Of a stretch of DNA of 64,000 nt, positions 52,657-60,005 are shown in pieces. The translations under genes were made by a program, and so were the position numbers. Location of the stretch: assembly GCA_018065695.1 (NCBI GenBank), contig JAGHST010000006.1:52098-116097 (forward strand), written 5' to 3'. Under the pieces are notes generated by a model. That model saw nothing but the letters and a program-made list of their open reading frames with translations. It did not search any database and was not told the DNA's origin. Each line of letters starts with the position of its first letter. Within the stretch, counting starts at the first letter, position 1. Source of the stretch: Candidatus Cacconaster caballi. GTDB lineage: Bacteria > Bacteroidota > Bacteroidia > Bacteroidales > UBA932.

Positions 52657-53760
52657 ATGATATTCTTACTAGACTCTCACTGTGATGCACCTCTGATGCT
52701 TTCCAAAGGTGCCGATTTCGGAAAAAAAGTGGAACAGGGCTATGTTCCCGGTAAATTCCCGATTACGCACATCGATTATCCGCGTATGAAAAAAGGCGGA
52801 GTGAACGGTTCGTTCTTTGCTATCTACACATCCAATTCGCTCACCCCTGACGAAGCCACAAGACGCGCTTTTGAATTGACCTGCAAGGTCTATGATTCAA
52901 TCGAGCAGAACCCCGACAAAGTGGCCCTCGCCACTACTTCCTCTCAGGCGCGCAGAAACGCCAAGAACGGCCTGATATCCATTTTCCTGGGTATGGAAAA
53001 CGGTGCTCCGATTCAGAACGACCTTTCATTGCTGAGAATGTTCTATCGTCTGGGAGTACGCTATCTGACACTCACTCACGCCGGTTCCAATCAGATTTGC
53101 GATTCCTGCACTTCAAAGGAACCGGTATGGCACGGAGTCAGCCCGTTCGGACGTGAAGTCATCGAAGAGTGCAACCGCCTCGGCATTCTGATAGACGTCT
53201 CGCACATTTCAGACGAATCTTTCTGGGATGTCATAAAGTATTCGAAGGCTCCTGTAGTGGCATCACACTCCTGCTGTCGGGCTTTGTGCAATCATCCTCG
53301 CAATATGACGGACGACATGATCAGGGCACTGGCCGAAAAAGGCGGAGTCATCCAGATCAATTTCTTCCCGAAATTCATTTCCGAAGAGTACAATTCAGCC
53401 GTAGGCGACCTTGGTGACAGATTCGACGATGCAGACTATGCCTGGAGACCTGACAGGAGCAATCCGAAACTTCAGAAAGCCCTTCAGGAGGCGACAGAGA
53501 AGTATGCGGCTGTTCCGCGTCCTTCGTACAAGGTTGTAGTTGACCACATTGAGCACGTCATCAATCTGGTCGGCGTAAAGCACGTCGGCATAGGAAGTGA
53601 TTTTGACGGTATAGAGTTCGGACCTGAAGGACTCGACGACATCAGCAAGATGCAGAAAATCATCATAGAGCTCCGCAGGAGAGGACATTCGGAGAACGAT
53701 ATACGCCAAATAGCCGGCGCCAATTTCCTCCGTGCCCTCGATGCCGCCCAGGTGATTTAA
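52657..53760 (+). CDS. Membrane (renal-type) dipeptidase, peptidase family M19
   Basis: A 367-residue metallopeptidase without a signal peptide. N-terminal IFLLDSHCDAPLML has the His-x-Asp metal ligands, FLGMENGAPIQND the bridging Glu region, LTLTHAGSNQICDSC a further His, and ASHSCCRALCNHPRNMTDDM and VGIGSDFDGIE the later ligands. M19 enzymes hydrolyse dipeptides and some D-amino-acid dipeptides. Cytoplasmic localisation suggests turnover of imported peptides. A hairpin follows the stop. Confidence 0.93.
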   Translation: MIFLLDSHCDAPLMLSKGADFGKKVEQGYVPGKFPITHIDYPRMKKGGVNGSFFAIYTSNSLTPDEATRRAFELTCKVYDSIEQNPDKVALATTSSQARRNAKNGLISIFLGMENGAPIQNDLSLLRMFYRLGVRYLTLTHAGSNQICDSCTSKEPVWHGVSPFGREVIEECNRLGILIDVSHISDESFWDVIKYSKAPVVASHSCCRALCNHPRNMTDDMIRALAEKGGVIQINFFPKFISEEYNSAVGDLGDRFDDADYAWRPDRSNPKLQKALQEATEKYAAVPRPSYKVVVDHIEHVINLVGVKHVGIGSDFDGIEFGPEGLDDISKMQKIIIELRRRGHSENDIRQIAGANFLRALDAAQVI

Positions 53761-53763
53761 AAA

Positions 53764-53781
53764 GGGCCGGCGATCCGGCCC
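53764..53781. terminator. GC hairpin between convergent dipeptidase and htpG
   Basis: GGGCCGG and CCGGCCC around a CGAT loop form a perfect 7-bp stem, with AAA before and TTATTTTA some 6 nt after. It lies in the 27-nt gap between the two stops and may serve both directions. Confidence 0.6.
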
Positions 53782-53787
53782 CTGCGG

Positions 53788-55653
53788 TTATTTTATAAGG
53801 TCCTCGCTGCGCTTTATGAAGTCGGCGAGGGCTTTTCCTTTAAGCATACCGTTGGAAAGGAGTGCAAGGTCGGTAACCTGCTTGAGAACAGCGTTGTCGG
53901 CTGTAATCGAAGCTATGCCTTCTTCGCCTGCAATCTTCTTGATGAGAGGGTTTTCTGCATTGACGGTGATATTATAAGTCTCAGGTATTTCACCATAGAA
54001 ATTCATACCTCCTCCAAGTGCCGCCATATCGCGGTACCGGCGCATGAATTCGCTCTGGGTGATGACAACCGGAGCCTGGCCTTCGCCCAGATTTTCAACG
54101 GTGACTTCATATTTGTTCTCCTTAGGAAGAAGCTGCTCGAATACTGCCGTCACCTTCTTTCTGTCTTCATCGGAAATCTCGTATTTTGCATCTTCTTCTT
54201 TCCTGATGAGGCGGTCTGTGGCTTCAGCATCCACTCTCTTGAATACCGCGTCCTTCAGTTTACTTTCGAGCATATTGATGTAGTGCGCATCGAGAGGGGA
54301 GTCGAATACGAGAACATCCCAACCTCTGTTCTTTGCGGCTTCGATGTTGTTGTACTGAGCCACAGGATCGGTGCAGTAGAGGTAAACCACTTTCTTGTCC
54401 TTGTCGGTCTGCTCGGCGGCGATGGCCTTGCCGTAATCTTCGAAATTGAAGTACTTTCCGTCGGCATTCTTCAGAAGTGCGAATTTCATCGCTCTTTCAC
54501 AGAACTTCTCGTCAGTTATCATACCGTATTCTATGAAGAGTTTCAGATTGTCCCATTTCTCACGGAACTCATCTTTCCTGTTCTTGGCGATTTCCTCCAG
54601 ACGGTCAGCCACTTTCTTTGTGATGTAGGAAGAAATCTTCTTGACGTTGGCATCTTCCTGAAGATAGCTTCTCGAAACGTTGAGCGGTATGTCAGGGGAG
54701 TCGATTACGCCGTGGAGCAGGGTGAGGAACTCCGGAACGATATTTTCCACTGAATCAGTCACATACATCTGATTGCAGTAGAGCTGTATTTTGTTCTTGC
54801 TGACTTCCAGCTGGTTCTTGATTTTCGGGAAGTAGAGGATACCGGTCAGGTTGAACGGGTAGTCCACGTTGAGATGAATGTGGAACAGAGGGTCGTCCTG
54901 CATAGGGTAGAGCTTGTGATAGAAGCTCAGATAGTCCTCATCCTTGAGGTCCGCCGGCTTTTTCGCCCAAAGCGGTTCAGTGTCGTTGATGATGTTGTCC
55001 TTGTCGGTATCTACATATTTGTCATCCTTCCACTCCTTCTGCTTTCCCATTGCCACAGGCACAGGCATGAACTTGCAGTATTTGTGGAGCAGAGCTCCGA
55101 CTTTGGATTCCTCCGCGAACTCTTCGGAGTCCTTGTCCAGATGAAGAGTGATAACGGTGCCCCTGTCGCTCTTTTTGCTCTCCGTCATAGTGTATTCAGG
55201 GTCTCCCGTGCAGCTCCATTTCACCGCTTTGGCACCCTCTTTCCAGGAAAGAGTCTCTATTGTCACTTTTTCGGACACCATGAATGCGGAGTAGAAACCG
55301 AGTCCGAAGTGGCCTATGATGCCGTCAATCTTGTCCTTGTATTTCTCGAGGAATTCTCCTGCGGAAGAGAATGCAATCTGATTGATGTATCTGTCAACCT
55401 CTTCTTCGGTCATACCGATGCCGCGGTCGGTGATTTTGATGGTTTTAGCCTTGGAATCAACGTCCACGTGGATTGTGAGGTCTCCGGCCTCTCCTTTGAA
55501 TTCGCCAGAGCCGGCAAGCGCTTTCAACTTTTGAGATGCATCCACTGCGTTGGCGACCAGTTCGCGGATGAAGATATCGTGGTCAGAATACAAGAATTTT
55601 TTAATTACCGGAAATATGTTTTCCGTAGTAACACCGATTTTTCCTTTAGCCAT
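53788..55653 (-). CDS. htpG: Molecular chaperone HtpG (Hsp90)
   Basis: A 621-residue Hsp90. The N-terminal ATP-binding GHKL domain shows IFIRELVANAVDASQKLKAL, KITDRGIGMTEEEVDRYIN and GHFGLGFYSAFMVS. The middle domain has KLFIEYGMITDEKF and FDSPLDAHYINMLESKL; the C-terminal dimer domain ends KALADFIKRSEDLIK. Length equals E. coli HtpG (624). There is no MEEVD. It folds client proteins under stress; its promoter was not resolved. Confidence 0.97.
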   Translation of the reverse strand: MAKGKIGVTTENIFPVIKKFLYSDHDIFIRELVANAVDASQKLKALAGSGEFKGEAGDLTIHVDVDSKAKTIKITDRGIGMTEEEVDRYINQIAFSSAGEFLEKYKDKIDGIIGHFGLGFYSAFMVSEKVTIETLSWKEGAKAVKWSCTGDPEYTMTESKKSDRGTVITLHLDKDSEEFAEESKVGALLHKYCKFMPVPVAMGKQKEWKDDKYVDTDKDNIINDTEPLWAKKPADLKDEDYLSFYHKLYPMQDDPLFHIHLNVDYPFNLTGILYFPKIKNQLEVSKNKIQLYCNQMYVTDSVENIVPEFLTLLHGVIDSPDIPLNVSRSYLQEDANVKKISSYITKKVADRLEEIAKNRKDEFREKWDNLKLFIEYGMITDEKFCERAMKFALLKNADGKYFNFEDYGKAIAAEQTDKDKKVVYLYCTDPVAQYNNIEAAKNRGWDVLVFDSPLDAHYINMLESKLKDAVFKRVDAEATDRLIRKEEDAKYEISDEDRKKVTAVFEQLLPKENKYEVTVENLGEGQAPVVITQSEFMRRYRDMAALGGGMNFYGEIPETYNITVNAENPLIKKIAGEEGIASITADNAVLKQVTDLALLSNGMLKGKALADFIKRSEDLIK

Positions 55654-55831
55654 ATCTTTATTTTTTCAGTTTATTCATTCTGCAGTGTAAAAATCAAAAA
55701 AGATACCATTTGCAGTGATGCGACAATTTGTCAGTTTTTTGAAAAATCCCACTCTTTTCCGTATTCGGGCATATTTCATACAGAAAACTGAAAACCGGCT
55801 TGAGAGTGTTTTTTATGAAGGTTCGCTCCGA

Positions 55832-55839
55832 TAATTTTG
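55832..55839 (+). promoter_or_regulatory. -7 promoter box of the fimbria-like operon
   Basis: TAATTTTG fits TAnnTTTG and is 27 nt before the ATG at 55867. In the same 213-nt divergent region GACAATTTGTC at 55722-55732 is a small palindrome that could be an operator. Confidence 0.5.
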
Positions 55840-55866
55840 CGTCAGACTTTTGAAAAAAGAAGGCTT

Positions 55867-56436
55867 ATGGATATCTTTCACAAAATGGCTCTGACACTCG
55901 CTCTGTCACTCTTCTGCATACTGTCACACGCGCAGAGGGCGGCAGTCCAGATAAATATGCTGGACATAGTGAACCTCGGCACTCTGAATGCCCAGGCTTC
56001 ATTCGGCCTGAGCCGCCACTGGACAGCAACTCTTCAAGGCCGTTACAACAATTGGGACTATGGGTCTGCCGAAGGAGGCAATCCTTTCCAGAACCGTACG
56101 CGCGCATTGGCGCTTGGTGCCAGATACTGGACGTGGAACACTTTTTCCGGATGGTGGCTGGGCACACAGGCCCGGTTCGAAGAGTACAACAGAGGAGGGA
56201 TGTTCGGCAAAAATGAGACGGAGGAGGGGAATGCGGTAGGCGCAGGCCTTTCAGCGGGATTTTCATATATGCTTTCCAAACACTGGAATCTCGATTTCGG
56301 AGTCGGTGGATGGTGGGGTGTGACAGACTACAGGACTTTCGCCTGCCCGCGTTGCGGCCGTGTCCTCCGTGAGGGAAGAAAACAGTTCATATCACCGTCC
56401 GCCGACTGTCAGGTGTCGGTGGCATTCGTGTTCTGA
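55867..56436 (+). CDS. DUF3575-like exported protein
   Basis: A 189-residue protein; ATG 55867 is chosen over the TTG at 55837 because it exposes the signal MALTLALSLFCILSHAQ. The mature part is beta-rich: QINMLDIVNLGTLNAQASFG, RALALGARYWTWNTFSGWW and KHWNLDFGVGGWW, typical of the small outer-membrane-associated DUF3575 proteins in Bacteroidales fimbrial loci. A CxxC pair (CPRCG) near residue 160 is odd. It starts the operon leading to the fimbrillins; 2 nt separate it from the OmpA-like gene. Confidence 0.78.
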   Translation: MDIFHKMALTLALSLFCILSHAQRAAVQINMLDIVNLGTLNAQASFGLSRHWTATLQGRYNNWDYGSAEGGNPFQNRTRALALGARYWTWNTFSGWWLGTQARFEEYNRGGMFGKNETEEGNAVGAGLSAGFSYMLSKHWNLDFGVGGWWGVTDYRTFACPRCGRVLREGRKQFISPSADCQVSVAFVF

Positions 56437-56438
56437 TT

Positions 56439-58340
56439 ATGAGAAAGATTGTTATACCGTGCATTGCAGCGGCCGTCATTCTTCCGGTGGCGTGCGGAAC
56501 AGGCGGAAAGATAGGCAGGCTGGTCGAGAGCAAAGCCAGGGCCGAGCTGGCGCTGCCCCGTGAGAAGCCGGCGGACTTCCGTGAAACAGAAGACATTTGC
56601 AGGCGGCAAGACACTCTTATGGTAGTGGATATTGACGGAAGGCCTTCCATCGTGATGAATGCAATCAGGGAGGAAGCTTCCGGGGAGATGGTCGCTCACG
56701 ACGTCATAGAGGCGGCGGTTGTCACGGCACGCTTCCGCAATGTTGCCGAACGGCACGGAAAAGTTGAACTGGAGTATCAGATACGGATTCCCAAGGAGAT
56801 GATTGACACCGATTGGCAACTGAGATTCTTTCCGAGGATGGTCGTTTCGAAAGATACCATACCTCTGGAGGAAGTTCATATTACTGGCAGCGGATACAGG
56901 AGGGATCAGGACAGGGGGTATATGAAATACCGCCGTTTCGTCAACTCGATAGTGAGCGACACTTCCGCCTTCATTGCCAAAGGACAGTTGGAAAAATTCA
57001 TTGAAAGGAATATGCCTTCCGTATTCGGAGTGACGGAAAAGGAGGCTGCAGAACACTATACCTACCGCCTGCTTCTGATGCACAACAAGTGGAAAATGGC
57101 CAACAGGGAGCGGATGTTCAGAAGGCTCGTGAAGACTCCTTATTCCACCGGAGTCAGACTCGACACGGTAGTGAACGATTTGCAGGGCGGCTTCGTGTAC
57201 AATTATGTCCAGACCGTGGCGGCGCGTTCCAATCTCCGCAAGGTCGATATCCTGCTTTCCGGCTCCATATTGAAACGGGGAAACATAATATATTCCATCC
57301 CGGAGGCGGATCCGCTGACTTTCTACATTTCCTCAATATCCTCCTTTGTCCGGGATGAGCAGAGGTATCTTTCCAAGACGGTTTACCGACGACACGAAGA
57401 AAATACTGCCTGCTATATCGAATTCGGACAAGGTTCGGCGAAGATAGAGGACACTCTGTCGAACAACAGGACGGAAATGGAACGGATACGGAAAAATTTT
57501 GCCTCCATTCTTGAAAATGTGGAGTATGACCTTGATTCGGTGGTAATTACGGCATCAGGTTCACCCGAGGGACAGTATCTCTACAACGAGTCGCTATGTG
57601 ACCGCAGGAGCCGGTCGGTATCAGACTATTTCAGGAGGTTCCTCTCTTCATACGCCGATTCGCTCGAAAGGCACAGAAGCATCTCATATAATCTGGATGA
57701 CACGTTTGAAGAGACCGGGCCTCTGGAAGCGGACAGTATAGTGTTCATTCCAAAGATGATTCCGGAAAACTGGTCTGCTCTGGATGCACTTGTACGCAAC
57801 GACATTGTCCTTGACGACGCTCAGAAGGCGGAATATTTCTCTCACCGGCAGATATCCGATCCGGATGCAAGGGAGAAGGCGATGCAGAGTGACAGCCGCT
57901 ACAGATATTATCGGGAAGTGCTGTATCCGAAAACGCGTACCGTCAGGTTTGACTTTTTCCTTCACAGGAAAGGCATGATCTCGGAATCTGTCTTGACTAC
58001 AGTCCCGGATAGTGTTTATATGGCCGGTGTTCAGGCTATCAGGGACAGGGATTACGAAAAGGCCGTAACACTCCTGCAACCGTACGCAGACTTCAACACA
58101 GCAGTTGCCTACTGTGCAATGGACTACAATGCAAGCGCCCTGGCCATATTGGAAGATATGGAAAGGAGTGCGCAGGTCAATTACCTTCTTGCCCTCGTCT
58201 ATTCGCGTCAGGGAAGAGATCGCGATGCCGTGGAATGTTATCTGAACTCCTGCCGGCAGGATCCTTCCTATGTACATAGAGGCAATCTGGACCCTGAAAT
58301 CAGCGTCCTCATACGTCAATACGGTCTTAATAAACAGTAA
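56439..58340 (+). CDS. OmpA-like lipoprotein of the fimbrial locus
   Basis: A 633-residue protein with lipoprotein signal MRKIVIPCIAAAVILPVACG. The N-terminal ~200 residues are beta-rich and resemble DUF3868. Residues ~350-420 look like an OmpA peptidoglycan-binding domain (LDSVVITASGSPEGQYLYNE, SLCDRRSRSVSDYFRRFLSS). The C-terminal ~100 residues have TPR-like helices (EKAVTLLQPYADFNTAVAYC, YSRQGRDRDAVECYLNSC). Proteins of this design sit with Mfa/Fim-type loci and may tether the fimbria to peptidoglycan. Confidence 0.75.
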   Translation: MRKIVIPCIAAAVILPVACGTGGKIGRLVESKARAELALPREKPADFRETEDICRRQDTLMVVDIDGRPSIVMNAIREEASGEMVAHDVIEAAVVTARFRNVAERHGKVELEYQIRIPKEMIDTDWQLRFFPRMVVSKDTIPLEEVHITGSGYRRDQDRGYMKYRRFVNSIVSDTSAFIAKGQLEKFIERNMPSVFGVTEKEAAEHYTYRLLLMHNKWKMANRERMFRRLVKTPYSTGVRLDTVVNDLQGGFVYNYVQTVAARSNLRKVDILLSGSILKRGNIIYSIPEADPLTFYISSISSFVRDEQRYLSKTVYRRHEENTACYIEFGQGSAKIEDTLSNNRTEMERIRKNFASILENVEYDLDSVVITASGSPEGQYLYNESLCDRRSRSVSDYFRRFLSSYADSLERHRSISYNLDDTFEETGPLEADSIVFIPKMIPENWSALDALVRNDIVLDDAQKAEYFSHRQISDPDAREKAMQSDSRYRYYREVLYPKTRTVRFDFFLHRKGMISESVLTTVPDSVYMAGVQAIRDRDYEKAVTLLQPYADFNTAVAYCAMDYNASALAILEDMERSAQVNYLLALVYSRQGRDRDAVECYLNSCRQDPSYVHRGNLDPEISVLIRQYGLNKQ

Positions 58341-58373
58341 TAACTTTTACAAATAGTTCTAAAACAGTATTTT

Positions 58374-59189
58374 ATGAAGAGATTTATTTTACTTTTCCTG
58401 TCGGTTGCCGTTGCAGCGGTTCTGTGCGGCTGTGAAAAAGAAGCGGCTTCTGCCGGTGAAGGCGTGGAGATTGCCTTTCACATTAATGGAGGTATCGATT
58501 TTTCAGTGCTGACAAAGGCTTCCGAGGTGACGTCACTCTCCTCCATCTACTGGGAAGCCTGTCAGGATGGCGTCGTAATTCACCCGGTGTCCTCATATCC
58601 GGTGGAAGGAGGTGGTGTGAGCACCGGAAAGTACTGGCCTTTGGGTGCCGTATATGACTATATGGTGTCAAACGTGCCGTTTTTTACCGGAACGGGTGTC
58701 ATAGCTGCATCCAACGACATAGACGCGGTGGTAGGGACGATGCCGGGCGTGAGAGACAATTCCTGCAACGTTGATATGAAGCATATTTTCGCACGCACAT
58801 CCTCTCTGACACTTGACACGCAGGCCGGATATGAAATATCGGAGATTGTGTGGAAAATCAAATCGAAGGGAGAGGAAAGTGGAACGGCCGGCCTTTATAC
58901 GATAGGTTCCGGATGGGCTGCGAATTCTACGGCACCGCTTGAGGAGAGGGAGTTTTCGGGCACATCCGACCTCTATCTCATTCCCGGCACATACACTGTT
59001 ACTGTCTCTTACACCTTGACGAAGGGAGATTATCGGGAATCATTCACCAGAAGCGCAGACATATCTCTGTATGAAGGGTGCCTGAATTCAATAAAAGGCT
59101 CAGCAGTGGGAGGAAACGCAGTCGGACTCAGTCTAAGTGTAACTGTTGAACCGTGGGGCGCCAATGACATCACGCTTGATTTGAACTGA
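58374..59189 (+). CDS. Fimbrillin-family lipoprotein (Mfa-like)
   Basis: A 271-residue protein. Signal MKRFILLFLSVAVAAVLCGC gives a lipidated Cys, followed by EKEAASAGEGVEIAFHINGG. The fimbrillin-like landmarks are VGTMPGVRDNSCNVDMKHIF and DMKHIFARTSSLTLDTQAGY, the central strand set of FimA/Mfa1-like two-domain subunits, and a C-terminal GGNAVGLSLSVTVEPWGAND typical of Fimbrillin-like (PF13149-type) members. It would be exported as a pre-pilin lipoprotein and polymerised by strand exchange after RgpA-like cleavage in related systems; such a protease is not seen here. Confidence 0.8.
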   Translation: MKRFILLFLSVAVAAVLCGCEKEAASAGEGVEIAFHINGGIDFSVLTKASEVTSLSSIYWEACQDGVVIHPVSSYPVEGGGVSTGKYWPLGAVYDYMVSNVPFFTGTGVIAASNDIDAVVGTMPGVRDNSCNVDMKHIFARTSSLTLDTQAGYEISEIVWKIKSKGEESGTAGLYTIGSGWAANSTAPLEEREFSGTSDLYLIPGTYTVTVSYTLTKGDYRESFTRSADISLYEGCLNSIKGSAVGGNAVGLSLSVTVEPWGANDITLDLN

Positions 59190-59212
59190 ACTAACCCCAC
59201 ACGCGCGTATCC

Positions 59213-60001
59213 ATGAAACTCTGGAAATCATTGCTGATAGTCTCCGTTATCTCTGTTTCCTGTTCAGTCCTCGAAGACAGGGCAGAGTGTCCTATCTATG
59301 TTTCGGTGAAGGCACAGACAGAAAGCGATTGTCTCGTTTCTTTCTTTTCTGCCGGAGGCGATCTTCTTGACAGTCGGATGATTGCAGCGGAGGATATGCG
59401 ATCGGGCAACAATCGGACGCAGATTCCCCGCAGAGACTTCCACGTGTCTGTTTTGATGAACAAGTGGAATATGGAGCTTCGCGGGGACAAGGTGGTCTGT
59501 ATGGTTGAAGGCAGAGAGGCCGCTCCCGTTTACGCCTACAGCCTGCATCATATACCATCGGACAATTATCCGAATGATGAAATCGTGATAGACGGACCGC
59601 TTATGAAGCAGCACGCTTTGGTAAAGCTCCGTTTCACAGTGGATGAAGGGACCGGTTTCCCATATTTCATAAGACTTTACGGTGAGCATAATGGTTTCAA
59701 TTTGCTGACTCTCGCAGCAGAAGAGGGCAGGTGCGTCATTATGCCCCGGATGGGTGAGTCTCTGGAAACCGAGTTTGTTCTTACGAGGCAACAGCAGGAA
59801 GACCCTATTATGCTGTTTCTGCTGGATGAAAAGACAGGGGTGGAGAGTGCCGCAATAGAGATAGGACAATATATCACAAAGGCGGGTTACGACTGGAACG
59901 CCGACAGCCTCGGTGATATAGACATAGCGGTGGACTTGTCCGAAATGACAATCGCAATCCGTATTTCGGATTGGAAGGAAGAATTGATAGAGATTTTTTA
60001 G
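59213..60001 (+). CDS. FimB/Mfa2-family fimbrial anchor lipoprotein
   Basis: A 262-residue protein. Signal MKLWKSLLIVSVISVSCSVL ends in a lipobox, followed by EDRAECPIYVSV, the DRxxCP motif found right after the lipid Cys in FimB/Mfa2 proteins. The mature domain is beta-rich (VSFFSAGGDLLDSRM, VLMNKWNMELRGDKVVCMVE). Mfa2-type proteins anchor the fimbria in the outer membrane and control its length. It lies 23 nt after the fimbrillin and 4 nt before the repeat-rich protein. Confidence 0.8.
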   Translation: MKLWKSLLIVSVISVSCSVLEDRAECPIYVSVKAQTESDCLVSFFSAGGDLLDSRMIAAEDMRSGNNRTQIPRRDFHVSVLMNKWNMELRGDKVVCMVEGREAAPVYAYSLHHIPSDNYPNDEIVIDGPLMKQHALVKLRFTVDEGTGFPYFIRLYGEHNGFNLLTLAAEEGRCVIMPRMGESLETEFVLTRQQQEDPIMLFLLDEKTGVESAAIEIGQYITKAGYDWNADSLGDIDIAVDLSEMTIAIRISDWKEELIEIF

Positions 60002-60005
60002 ATTT

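Noticed and set aside
54874..55791. A 305-codon open frame on the plus strand
   Set aside because: Antisense to htpG for most of its length; no recognisable motif.
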